A stretch of DNA of 59,278 nt from DATCDR01 sp036510575 (GTDB lineage Bacteria > Actinomycetota > Acidimicrobiia > Acidimicrobiales > Bog-793): the NCBI GenBank assembly GCA_036510575.1, contig DATCDR010000201.1, positions 1 to 59,278 of the forward strand, given 5' to 3'. Under the pieces are notes generated by a model. The model made no database searches, had not been told where the DNA came from, and saw nothing but the letters and a program-made list of their open reading frames with translations. Shown here one piece after another: positions 33,866 to 41,458 of this stretch. A program made the translations under genes and the position numbers. Every line of letters begins with the position of its first letter. Position 1 is the first letter of the stretch.

Positions 33866-34903
33866 TCAGACCTTGATCTTTGACCGGAGTGCGATCAGGG
33901 ACTCGGCGATCTGTACGGTGTTCAGCGCGGCGCCCTTGCGGAGGTTGTCACCGCAGACGAACAGGCTAAGCGTGTGGTCGTCGATCGCGTCCTGGCGGAT
34001 TCGCCCGACGATCGATTTGTCGGTTCCGGTGACGTCGATCGGCGTTGGAATCTCCGCGAGCATTACGCCTGGAGCGTCACGAAGCAGTGCGCGAGCGCCC
34101 TCAGGGGAGATCTGGGACGCGAATCGAGCGGAGATCGCGAGCGAGTGCCCGGTGTAGACCGGAACCCGCACGCAGATCGTATCGACGAGCAGATCGGGAA
34201 TGCTCAAGATCTTGCGGCTCTCGTCTCGAAACTTCCGCTCCTCGTCGGTCTCCTCGGAGCCGTCGCTGAGCAAGGCACCAACGAGCGGAATGACGTTGAA
34301 GGCGATCGAGGCAGGGAAGACCGAGTGCGCCGGAAACGCAACTGCGTCGCTTCGAAATGTCAGGCCCGCCGCGTCGTTCGAAACCGAACGTGCCTGCTCA
34401 TCGAGTTCGTCGACGCCGGCCAACCCGGCTCCGGAGACCGCTTGGTAGGTGGCTACCCGGGCGCTGAGGAGCTGCCCTCGATCGTGGAGCGGCTTGAGGA
34501 CCGGCATCGCGACCATTGTGGTGCAGTTCGGATTCGCGACGATTCCCTTCGGGATATCGCGTAAGGCCTCCTCGTTCACCTCGGGCACGACGAGTGGGAC
34601 GTCAGGGTCCATACGCCAGGCAGAGGAGTTGTCGATGACGATTGCGCCCGCAGCTGCAACCCGTGGCGCAAACTCCCGCGAGGCGTACTTCCCACAGCTG
34701 AAGATCGCGATGTCGAGTCCCTCGAAGGAAGCGGTCGCCAAGTCCTCGACGGGCACCTCATCTCCGGCAAAGGCAATCGTCGTGCCTGCCGAGCGAGCAG
34801 AGGCGAAGAAGCGAGCCGTCGTTATCGGAAACCCCCGCTCGAGGAGGATCGACCGCACGACCGAGCCCACCTGGCCGGTAGCACCAAAAATCCCGATGTT
34901 CAT
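33866..34903 (-). CDS. asd: aspartate-semialdehyde dehydrogenase
   Basis: NADPH-dependent reduction of aspartyl phosphate to the semialdehyde, 345 residues, second step of the aspartate pathway. GIFGATGQVGSVVRSILLERGFP is the Rossmann motif, IFSCGKYASREFAPRVAAAGAIVIDNSSAWRMD the substrate loop, and ANPNCTTMVAM carries the active-site Cys. The downstream His lies in RVPVYTGHSLAI. A -10 box TAGACT lies 7 nt before the ATG, so the message is probably leaderless and separate from the aspartokinase gene 121 bp upstream, which reads the same way. Confidence 0.96.
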   Translation of the reverse strand: MNIGIFGATGQVGSVVRSILLERGFPITTARFFASARSAGTTIAFAGDEVPVEDLATASFEGLDIAIFSCGKYASREFAPRVAAAGAIVIDNSSAWRMDPDVPLVVPEVNEEALRDIPKGIVANPNCTTMVAMPVLKPLHDRGQLLSARVATYQAVSGAGLAGVDELDEQARSVSNDAAGLTFRSDAVAFPAHSVFPASIAFNVIPLVGALLSDGSEETDEERKFRDESRKILSIPDLLVDTICVRVPVYTGHSLAISARFASQISPEGARALLRDAPGVMLAEIPTPIDVTGTDKSIVGRIRQDAIDDHTLSLFVCGDNLRKGAALNTVQIAESLIALRSKIKV

Positions 34904-34910
34904 GCAGCGC

Positions 34911-34916
34911 AGTCTA
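34911..34916 (-). promoter_or_regulatory. -10 box of asd (leaderless)
   Basis: TAGACT on the minus strand, 7 nt before the ATG at 34903. Confidence 0.5.
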
Positions 34917-35023
34917 TTCGTCGAGCGCGAGTTTTCCTCGACTGGGACTAGCTACTGCCTCCGAGGTCAGCAACATCGACCTGGTCAAAGGGCCGAAAAC
35001 TCGACCCCACGAGCCAGAAACAG

Positions 35024-36241
35024 CTAGCCCTTGTCCAGCTCGAACGCGCTGTGCAGGCTTCGAACGGCGTCGTCTGCCCGATCGGCCGCGACCATGCAGG
35101 AGATACGGATCGGTGAGGTGGAGATCATCTCGATGTTGATCCCCTCACGGGCGAGCGCCTCGAACATCGTCGCGGTGACCCCTGGATTCGTCTTCATCCC
35201 CGCACCTACCACCGAGACCTGAGCGACGTTCTCGTCAATCGAGACGCTCTCGGCACCAAGTGAGCCGCTAAGTGCCTGGGTCACCCTGGTAGCTGCTGCG
35301 AGCTCGTGCTTTGGCACCGTGAAGGAGATGTCCGTCGTGCCGTCATGGGAGGTGTTCTGCACGATCATGTCGACGTTGACGAGCTCCTCGGCGAGGCCAC
35401 GAAACAGTGATGCAGCGATACCTGGGTGGTCCGGCACGCGCGTGATCGTCAACTTCACCTCCGAGGTATCGCTCGTCACCGTAGAAACGATCGGCTGCTC
35501 CATGTTCTGATCCTCCTCAGTGACCCAGGTTCCGGTCTCCCACGTGAAACTGGACCTGACGTGTAGCCGTACGTGATGATTCGCCGCGAACTCCACGGAT
35601 CGAAGTGCGAGCACCTTGCCGCCGGTAGCTGCGATCTCCAACATCTCGTCGAACGAGATCGAGGCGAGGCGACGTGCGTTTGGTACGACGCGGGGGTCGG
35701 CGGAGAACACGCCCGGCACATCGGTGTAGATCTCGCAGCGCACTGCACCAAGCGCCGCTGCGAGCGCGACCGCCGTCGTGTCCGACCCGCCCCTGCCGAG
35801 CGTGGTGACGTCGCGCTCGATCGAGACGCCCTGAAACCCGGCGACGATCGGGACGATGCCGGACGCCAGCGCTTCGATCAGGCGCGCTGGCCGGATCTCG
35901 AGGATCCGGGCCTTGGTGTGCGCAGTGTCGGTGATGATGCCTGCCTGCGATCCAGTAAAAGACGCTGACGCGACACCGAGGTCGGCGAGTGCCATCGCGA
36001 CTAGCGCCATCGAGATGCGCTCTCCCGACGTCAGCAACATGTCGAGCTCACGACCTGGATGAACCGAGCTGACGTCGCTACTCAGTCGAATGAGATCATC
36101 GGTGGTCTTGCCCATAGCAGAGACCACGACCACCACTTCGTCGCCGGAGCGTCGCGTTCTCGCGATGTGATCGGCGACTGCTCGGATTCGGTCGGCGTCA
36201 GCGACAGAGCTGCCTCCGAACTTCTGCACAGCGAGCGGCAC
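35024..36241 (-). CDS. lysC: aspartate kinase
   Basis: First enzyme of the aspartate family, 405 residues. VQKFGGSSVADADRI is the N-terminal kinase signature; GFQGVSIERDVTTLGRGGSDTTAVALA is the nucleotide loop. The C-terminal part has two ACT domains (about 265-400) that bind lysine and/or threonine for feedback control. I move the start from the GTG at 36247 to the GTG at 36241: the protein then begins MPLAVQKFGG, as in homologues, and TAGGTT lies exactly 6 nt before it. An internal start for a separate beta chain, as in other actinobacteria, is possible but not marked. Confidence 0.95.
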   Translation of the reverse strand: MPLAVQKFGGSSVADADRIRAVADHIARTRRSGDEVVVVVSAMGKTTDDLIRLSSDVSSVHPGRELDMLLTSGERISMALVAMALADLGVASASFTGSQAGIITDTAHTKARILEIRPARLIEALASGIVPIVAGFQGVSIERDVTTLGRGGSDTTAVALAAALGAVRCEIYTDVPGVFSADPRVVPNARRLASISFDEMLEIAATGGKVLALRSVEFAANHHVRLHVRSSFTWETGTWVTEEDQNMEQPIVSTVTSDTSEVKLTITRVPDHPGIAASLFRGLAEELVNVDMIVQNTSHDGTTDISFTVPKHELAAATRVTQALSGSLGAESVSIDENVAQVSVVGAGMKTNPGVTATMFEALAREGINIEMISTSPIRISCMVAADRADDAVRSLHSAFELDKG

Positions 36242-36247
36242 GGCCAC

Positions 36248-36253
36248 AACCTA
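36248..36253 (-). promoter_or_regulatory. -10 box that fixes the aspartokinase start
   Basis: TAGGTT on the minus strand lies 6 nt before the GTG at 36241 and directly abuts the upstream GTG at 36247, so only the downstream start fits the leaderless pattern. Confidence 0.55.
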
Positions 36254-36282
36254 CTCTGCGGTCTGGGCTAACTTCGCGGTCC

Positions 36283-37137
36283 ATGCCGAGCGAAAAGCGG
36301 GCCCGCCAGCGCGCCCTTCGAGATCAAAAGCTTGCCGTCCAGGAGCGGCACAACCGGCGGGCACGCAACACCCGACGGTCAGTCACCCTCGTAATCGCGA
36401 TCGGCGTCATCATCGCCCTGGTCGCCCTCCTCTCTAGCGGAGGGTCCAAAAAGCCGACGGCCGCCAAGTCCACGACGACCACAGCGGCGGTGACGACCAC
36501 AACCGCGACCACACTGCCGGTCTCGAAGACGGCGATCGCTCCGGTCTGTCCTCCAGCTACCGCGGCTGGCGCGGCGAAGCGGGTGATCGCGTTCACCACG
36601 GCACCGCCGGTCTGTGTCGCAGCGAACTCGGTGTTTAACGCCACCGTCGTCACCGACGTCGGGACCTTCGTCATCCACATGACGACCGCCTCGTCGCCAG
36701 CCGCAGTCAACAACTTTGTCTTCCTCGCCCGCTACCACTTCTATAACGGGATCATCTTCCAGCGCGTCATCCCTAACTTCATTGTCCAAGGCGGCGACCC
36801 GACAGGAACCGGAGCGGGTGGCCCCGGCTACAGCTTCACTGGGAACAAACCGCCGGCCTCGTGCGTCGCCAAGGGTGACTGCTACGCGACCGGCGACGTG
36901 GCGCTCGCCAACAGCAACAGCGAGTTGTCAACCGATAGCAGTCAGTTCTTCATCGTCGTACCAGGCGGTGCGAGCAATCTCGCCGACAGCTACACCGTGT
37001 TAGGGCAGGTGACGAGCGGCATGAATGTCGTCGAGAAGATCGCCGCTGACGGCAACAGCGTCGCCGCCGACGGCGGCGTGCCACCAAAGGTCACCCACCA
37101 CATGATCTCCGTAACGGTCCAACAGATCAGCGCGTAA
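36283..37137 (+). CDS. membrane-anchored cyclophilin-type peptidyl-prolyl isomerase
   Basis: Prolyl cis-trans isomerase of 284 residues, anchored outside the cell by one N-terminal TM (about 30-48, SVTLVIAIGVIIALVALLSS). A Thr-rich linker follows. The cyclophilin domain (about 120-284) has NNFVFLARYHFYNGIIFQRVIPNFIVQGGDPTGTG (with the active-site Arg) and SSQFFIVV. Extra Cys residues in the domain (ASCVAKGDC) suggest disulfides, as expected outside. It is followed after 22 bp by a second, unanchored cyclophilin; the two share a long identical DNA run and come from a tandem duplication. Confidence 0.92.
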   Translation: MPSEKRARQRALRDQKLAVQERHNRRARNTRRSVTLVIAIGVIIALVALLSSGGSKKPTAAKSTTTTAAVTTTTATTLPVSKTAIAPVCPPATAAGAAKRVIAFTTAPPVCVAANSVFNATVVTDVGTFVIHMTTASSPAAVNNFVFLARYHFYNGIIFQRVIPNFIVQGGDPTGTGAGGPGYSFTGNKPPASCVAKGDCYATGDVALANSNSELSTDSSQFFIVVPGGASNLADSYTVLGQVTSGMNVVEKIAADGNSVAADGGVPPKVTHHMISVTVQQISA

Positions 37138-37159
37138 CAACTACCGAAAGTAGGAAGCG

Positions 37160-37714
37160 ATGCCAGAGGAGTGCCCACCAGCAGACGGATCTGCCCCGAA
37201 GACGCAGCACTTCGACGAGGAGCCGCCAATGTGCATCGACCCTGCGAAGCGCTACACCGCCCTCATGGAAACGTCCAAGGGCTCGATCACATTCGCGCTC
37301 GACCCGATCGGCGCGCCGAAGACCGCCAACAACTTTGTCTTCCTCGCCCGCTACCACTACTTCGACGGCGTCGCGTTCCACCGGATCATCCCGGGCTTCG
37401 TCATCCAAGGCGGTGACCCTACGGGGAACGGCACCGGCGGACCCGGCTACCGCTTCGGCGACGAACTGCCGAAGGCCGGCAGGTACGAGATCGGCTCCCT
37501 GGCGATGGCGAACGCCGGACCGAACACCAACGGCAGCCAGTTCTTCATCATCTCCGGCCAATCAGGTGTCCAACTCCCACCGCTTTACGCACTCTTTGGC
37601 AAAGCAGTGAGCGGCCTCGAGGTCATCCCAGCCCTCGAGAAAGCAGGCACATCCTCGGGTGCGCCGCGCGAGCGCGTCGAAATCGTCAGCGTCACGATCA
37701 CCGAGTCCGACTAA
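37160..37714 (+). CDS. cytoplasmic-type cyclophilin peptidyl-prolyl isomerase
   Basis: Second cyclophilin, 184 residues, without TM or signal peptide. NNFVFLARYHYFDGVAFHRIIPGFVIQGGDPTG contains the catalytic Arg, and NGSQFFIIS the QFF motif; the domain ends in RVEIVSVTI. The short N-terminal part has two Cys (EECPPADG and PPMCIDPAKRY). It matches the linker-proximal part of the anchored paralogue just upstream, whose first Cys also sits in CPPA. Co-transcription with that gene is likely from the 22-bp gap. Confidence 0.92.
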   Translation: MPEECPPADGSAPKTQHFDEEPPMCIDPAKRYTALMETSKGSITFALDPIGAPKTANNFVFLARYHYFDGVAFHRIIPGFVIQGGDPTGNGTGGPGYRFGDELPKAGRYEIGSLAMANAGPNTNGSQFFIISGQSGVQLPPLYALFGKAVSGLEVIPALEKAGTSSGAPRERVEIVSVTITESD

Positions 37715-37768
37715 GGCCGCGCGCCCTCGCGACGCGGACCTGTGAGCCCAGCAGGCCACCAGATGTGG

Positions 37769-38446
37769 CTAGCCGAGCGGCTTTCCAGCAAGGGCGGCCA
37801 AATCGGAGATCTTGGCACCTTCGAAGACGGTAACCGAGCCCTCCGAACGCCAGATGCCATCGGGCTCTCTGACCACGCCACCGTCTTGACCAATCGCGAC
37901 GACTGGACAGTCGAGCGTTGCGAGCGCGAGCGTGCGCTCGAGGCTGGCATCGAGCTCACCGCGGTAGCCGGTATATACAGACATGTCGCGCACGAGTCCG
38001 AGGCCAACGGTCAGCGCGCCGCCACGGGGGTCGACCATCGGATCGGACAAGACGCTCGCGCCGCCCTCTGCCCCGATGATCGTCGCTCCGCTTCGCCAGG
38101 CCGACACCAGCGCAGCAAAGACGAGTGAGTCTTTCATCACCGACATCAAATGCAGCGGTGAGCCACCGACGAGGCAGATCAGTCGGGCATCGCGTACGAC
38201 GTCGGCATACTCGGCAAGACCTGCATCCCGCCTCGTCAGGACCAGCACGGGCCGGACGCTCGCACCCACGGCGCCAAGTTCGCCGGCGAGCCTCGCCACC
38301 GCTGACGAAGGGCCCTCATAGGCTGCCGCAGTAGGAAGGACGACCACGTCGCCGCCGGAGATCTTGACGAGTTCGCCCGCAATTCCGCCATCGCGCGCCC
38401 AGGCGACTCCGCCGAAGAGAGCCAGTGCTCCCGGTTGGTCTGGCAC
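37769..38446 (-). CDS. S51/cyanophycinase-like protein, nucleophile Ser replaced
   Basis: Class-I glutamine-amidotransferase-like fold of the peptidase S51 (dipeptidase E / cyanophycinase) type, 225 residues. LALFGGVAWARDG and VVVLPTAAAYEGP are the N-terminal strands, LICLVGGSPLHLMSVMKDS the middle. The nucleophile elbow GxSAGA reads GAEGGASVL, so the Ser is replaced by Glu and the protein is probably not an S51 peptidase. The domain otherwise looks intact. The GTG start lies 6 nt after TAAGGT, so it is likely leaderless. Downstream convergent gene is the cyclophilin. Confidence 0.8.
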   Translation of the reverse strand: MPDQPGALALFGGVAWARDGGIAGELVKISGGDVVVLPTAAAYEGPSSAVARLAGELGAVGASVRPVLVLTRRDAGLAEYADVVRDARLICLVGGSPLHLMSVMKDSLVFAALVSAWRSGATIIGAEGGASVLSDPMVDPRGGALTVGLGLVRDMSVYTGYRGELDASLERTLALATLDCPVVAIGQDGGVVREPDGIWRSEGSVTVFEGAKISDLAALAGKPLG

Positions 38447-38452
38447 GCCGCG

Positions 38453-38458
38453 ACCTTA
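38453..38458 (-). promoter_or_regulatory. -10 box of the S51-like gene (leaderless)
   Basis: TAAGGT on the minus strand, 6 nt before the GTG at 38446. It overlaps the stop of the upstream SixA-like gene. Confidence 0.45.
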
Positions 38459-38947
38459 GATCTTGGGCGGCGCGACGAACGAGACCGCGACCACCTTGCC
38501 GCTCACAATCGTTAACTCCGCGGTAGCCGCCTTTTCAAAGTTTGGCTCGGACGAGGGAATGGCTCCAGCAGTGAGCGCGACGTCGACCATGCCAACCATC
38601 ACGTCTTGATGGGTGCATGCCACAAGGCCGCCGATCTCGCCGGTGAGCTCGACCAGCTGGTAAAGCGCCTCATCTGCGGGCTCGCCTTCGACCAACCAGC
38701 TCGCAAGCATCATCGCCCGGCGGAGCCGGGCCGAAGTTGGCGAGATCGTCTCGACGCACCGGAGGTAGGGGCTCGTGATTAGATCGAGCGTGAAATCGCT
38801 CAGCCGCTTGGCGAGCGCGTTCGACTGCCTCCTTCCCTGACGAGTGAGTGGCCGGAGCGAGTCGTCGCCGACGAAGCGCTCCCGATCACCCGCCTCGGCG
38901 TGTCGGATGACGGACAGAACCTGTACCTGCGCGGACTTTGTCATCAA
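38456..38947 (-). CDS. SixA-like histidine phosphatase
   Basis: Phosphohistidine phosphatase of the branch-1 histidine phosphatase superfamily, 163 residues. The catalytic motif is VIRHAEAGDRERF (RHG-like with the active His), then RPLTRQGRRQSNALAKRL and LITSPYLRCVETI, which carry the second Arg. A distal His is in LVACTHQDVMVG. SixA proteins remove phosphate from His phosphotransfer domains or act on small metabolites. It directly follows the VIT1/CCC1 gene in the same direction with no gap, so the two are co-transcribed; a functional link is not known. Confidence 0.9.
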   Translation of the reverse strand: MMTKSAQVQVLSVIRHAEAGDRERFVGDDSLRPLTRQGRRQSNALAKRLSDFTLDLITSPYLRCVETISPTSARLRRAMMLASWLVEGEPADEALYQLVELTGEIGGLVACTHQDVMVGMVDVALTAGAIPSSEPNFEKAATAELTIVSGKVVAVSFVAPPKI

Positions 38948-39724
38948 CTAGTTCGCCGCAACGCCGATGAGCGAGCCGACGAGATACGTGACACCGCCGG
39001 CCGCTGCGCAGATACCAAGCGATCGAAACGATGAGTACAGCCTCGAGCGACCGGTGAAGTGCGCGAGCACCACTCCCACTGTCAAGGCAGCGAGACCTGC
39101 AAGCGCTATCGAGACCAGCACGGCCGTCGACCTGCTCGAACCCGACAGAAATGGCGCGAGTGGAATGAACGCACCGATCGCGAAGGTCACAAAAGAAGCG
39201 ATCGACGCCTGGATCGGAGAGCCGAGTGCCGACGGGTCGATGCCCAGTTCCTCTCTCGCGTGCGTCGAGAGCGCCGACTCCGGAGAGGCCATCAGCTCGA
39301 CGACGACTCGGTGTGCGACCTCGGGCGAAACGCCGCGCTGTAAGTAGATCAGCTCGAGCTCGCGCTGCTCAGCATCAGGATGGTTGCGCAGCTCGATTCG
39401 TTCGAGGTCGAGTTCGCGCTCGAGCGCCTCTTGCTGGCCGCGCATCGAGACGTACTCACCTGCCGCCATCGAAAATGCGCCGCCCATCAGGCCCGCGAGT
39501 CCCGCGAGGCGAATGACGCCGGTGGTCGGATGGGCGCCCGCGATTCCAAGCACCAGTGAGACATTTGAGACCAGCCCGTCGCTGACACCAAAGATCGCTG
39601 CCCGGAATCCGCCGCCGCGCAGGTCGCGATGGTGCACCGGCGCAGCATGATCAAGGTCGGCACCGCCAGTTTCGCCGAAAAGACGCTCAAAGAGCTTGCG
39701 CGGTCCCGCAACAACTCCAGGCAT
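38948..39724 (-). CDS. VIT1/CCC1-family metal transporter
   Basis: Membrane protein of 258 residues related to vacuolar iron/manganese transporters. AAIFGVSDGLVSNVSLVLGIAGA is the TM1 signature; GLMGGAFSMAAGEYVSMRGQ is the TM2 metal-path motif. A cytosolic helical metal-binding loop follows (EREL, Glu-rich), then three TM segments at the C-terminus (SIASFVTFAIGAFIPLAPFL onward). The ATG at 39724 lies 6 nt after TAGGCT. With the DtxR/Nramp operon it is the second metal transporter of the window, but the two are 30 kb apart and separately driven. Confidence 0.93.
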   Translation of the reverse strand: MPGVVAGPRKLFERLFGETGGADLDHAAPVHHRDLRGGGFRAAIFGVSDGLVSNVSLVLGIAGAHPTTGVIRLAGLAGLMGGAFSMAAGEYVSMRGQQEALERELDLERIELRNHPDAEQRELELIYLQRGVSPEVAHRVVVELMASPESALSTHAREELGIDPSALGSPIQASIASFVTFAIGAFIPLAPFLSGSSRSTAVLVSIALAGLAALTVGVVLAHFTGRSRLYSSFRSLGICAAAGGVTYLVGSLIGVAAN

Positions 39725-39730
39725 GACACG

Positions 39731-39736
39731 AGCCTA
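39731..39736 (-). promoter_or_regulatory. -10 box of the VIT1/CCC1 gene (leaderless)
   Basis: TAGGCT on the minus strand followed by CGTGTC and the ATG at 39724. Confidence 0.6.
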
Positions 39737-39885
39737 CCGTTCGCCCTCGGCCGAGAAGTCTCCGATGTTGGGCTGAAATCCACCGCTTCGCCGCTCAACC
39801 AAAAGTTCGCCGCATCGTCAGCTTGTGTTCACCGCGGACATATCAGGCCTTCACTCCCGCCGGTAAGGATGCAGCCGGAGGCCAG

Positions 39886-40665
39886 ATGAGCGAGAGCGCG
39901 ACCGATAGTTCGACCCTCGTCAGCCGCGAGTACCAACCAAATCTCTTGAAGGTCCTTGTTGTAGAGGACGACGAGTCGCACGTCCTCGCTCTCACCATCG
40001 GACTCGAGCGGGAGAACTTCGCTGTCAGCGCTGTCTCGGACGGGCGCGACGCCGTGTCAGCCGCACTTTCGCTTCGGCCCGACGTCATTCTTCTCGACGT
40101 GATGCTGCCAGGCATCTCTGGACTCGACGTCTGCAAGGAGCTACGGCTTCGGGGATTCACGACTCCGATCATCATGGTCAGCGCACGTTCTGAGGAGCTC
40201 GACGTCGTCGTGGGCATCGAGGTAGGCGCGGATGACTACGTCGCCAAGCCGTACCGGATCCGAGAACTCGTGGCGCGCATCGGTGCGATTATGCGCCGAC
40301 GTCGGATCGCGGCGATCGACGATGGAACCTCACCCGGCCAGATCTCCGAGGAGGGCGACCACGTCCTTAGAGTCGGCGACGTCGTACTCGATGCAGCTCG
40401 CCACGAAGTCTTCGTCCGGTCAGTTCAGGTACAACTCCCACTTCGGGAGTTCCAGGTGCTGCGTGAGCTCCTCGAACATCCCGGGAAGGTCATCTCTCGC
40501 GACGACCTGTTGAATCGCATCTGGGGCTTCGACTACGACGGCGACCCCCGCATCGTGGCGACGATCGTCGGTCGACTGCGCGCCCGTATCGAGCGGAGCC
40601 CCGACGAACAGATTCACATCTCGACGATCCGAGGCGTTGGGTACCGCTTCAATGACCGCTTCTAG
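39886..40665 (+). CDS. OmpR/PhoB-family response regulator, orphan
   Basis: Two-component response regulator of 259 residues. I start at the ATG at 39886 because CGGAGG lies just before it; the frame is open upstream. The receiver domain (about 20-135) has VVEDDESH, VILLDVMLPGISGLDVC (phospho-acceptor Asp) and DDYVAKPYRIREL (Lys). The winged-helix DNA-binding domain (about 160-255) ends EQIHISTIRGVGYRF. No histidine kinase lies nearby, so it is an orphan; its target may be the divergent VIT1/CCC1 gene or something distant. Confidence 0.92.
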   Translation: MSESATDSSTLVSREYQPNLLKVLVVEDDESHVLALTIGLERENFAVSAVSDGRDAVSAALSLRPDVILLDVMLPGISGLDVCKELRLRGFTTPIIMVSARSEELDVVVGIEVGADDYVAKPYRIRELVARIGAIMRRRRIAAIDDGTSPGQISEEGDHVLRVGDVVLDAARHEVFVRSVQVQLPLREFQVLRELLEHPGKVISRDDLLNRIWGFDYDGDPRIVATIVGRLRARIERSPDEQIHISTIRGVGYRFNDRF

Positions 40666-40732
40666 ACGATCCCGGGAAGCCGCTCCGAGCCACCTGCTCC
40701 GAACGGCACCTGGTTGTAGAGTAAGCACAGTC

Positions 40733-41311
40733 ATGAGCGACCTGAGCGACATCTCCGCCGCTGAGCTCCGTGCGGTCTTGTTGGAGGTCGTCCGGCTTCG
40801 CGGGTACACCAGGGCCGCCGAGCCATTCACACTCTCCTCTGGCGGCACGAGCCTCGACTACGTGGACATGCGGCGCGCGGTCGCGAACGGTGCGGACCTG
40901 GCATTGGCTGCAGAAGCGGTTCTCGCGACGCTTGCCGAGTCCGAGGTCGAATTCAGCACCATCGGCGGGATGACCATGGGTGCCGATCCCGTCGCGCACG
41001 CCGTCGCCATGCTCGGCGACAAGAGCTGGTATTCGGTTCGAAAAGCCGAAAAGGACCACGGCGCGAAAAACCGTGTCGAGGGGGCACACCTTTCCAAGGG
41101 CGCAACCGCAGTGGTCTTCGAGGACACGGTATCCACCGGCAGGTCGGTTCTCGAAGCACTCGACGTCGTCCTCGAAAGTGGCGCCACGGTAGCGGCGGCA
41201 GTCACTCTGCTCGATCGCGGGGAAGCAGCGAGGGCATCCTTCGCCGAGCGTTCGGTGCGCTACATTCCGCTGCTGACCTACGAGGATCTCGGGATCGTGC
41301 CCCTCAAGTAG
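40733..41311 (+). CDS. phosphoribosyltransferase, orotate PRTase-like
   Basis: Type I PRTase of 192 residues. AAELRAVLLEVVRLRGYTR and FTLSSGGTSLDYVDMRRAV are the N-terminal part; IGGMTMGADPVAHAVAM is the conserved PRTase loop of OPRT; AVVFEDTVSTGRSVLEALDVV is the PRPP-binding motif. This order suits orotate phosphoribosyltransferase (pyrE), but some paralogues of this size have other roles and no pyrimidine gene is nearby, so I leave the symbol blank. The ATG at 40733 is preferred over the upstream frame, which overlaps the response regulator. TAGAGT lies 10 nt before it. Confidence 0.85.
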   Translation: MSDLSDISAAELRAVLLEVVRLRGYTRAAEPFTLSSGGTSLDYVDMRRAVANGADLALAAEAVLATLAESEVEFSTIGGMTMGADPVAHAVAMLGDKSWYSVRKAEKDHGAKNRVEGAHLSKGATAVVFEDTVSTGRSVLEALDVVLESGATVAAAVTLLDRGEAARASFAERSVRYIPLLTYEDLGIVPLK

Positions 41312-41458
41312 TCGGCCGCACAGCTAGACGTCATCGTCGAGCAGGCGAAGTGCATCCGAGAGAGAAACAACTCGAGTGCGCAGCTAGGCGATGTGAACGC
41401 GGTCCACGAATGCCGCTCTTGAGTCCTTTCGCGACGCGAAACACGTCATGATTGGGCT

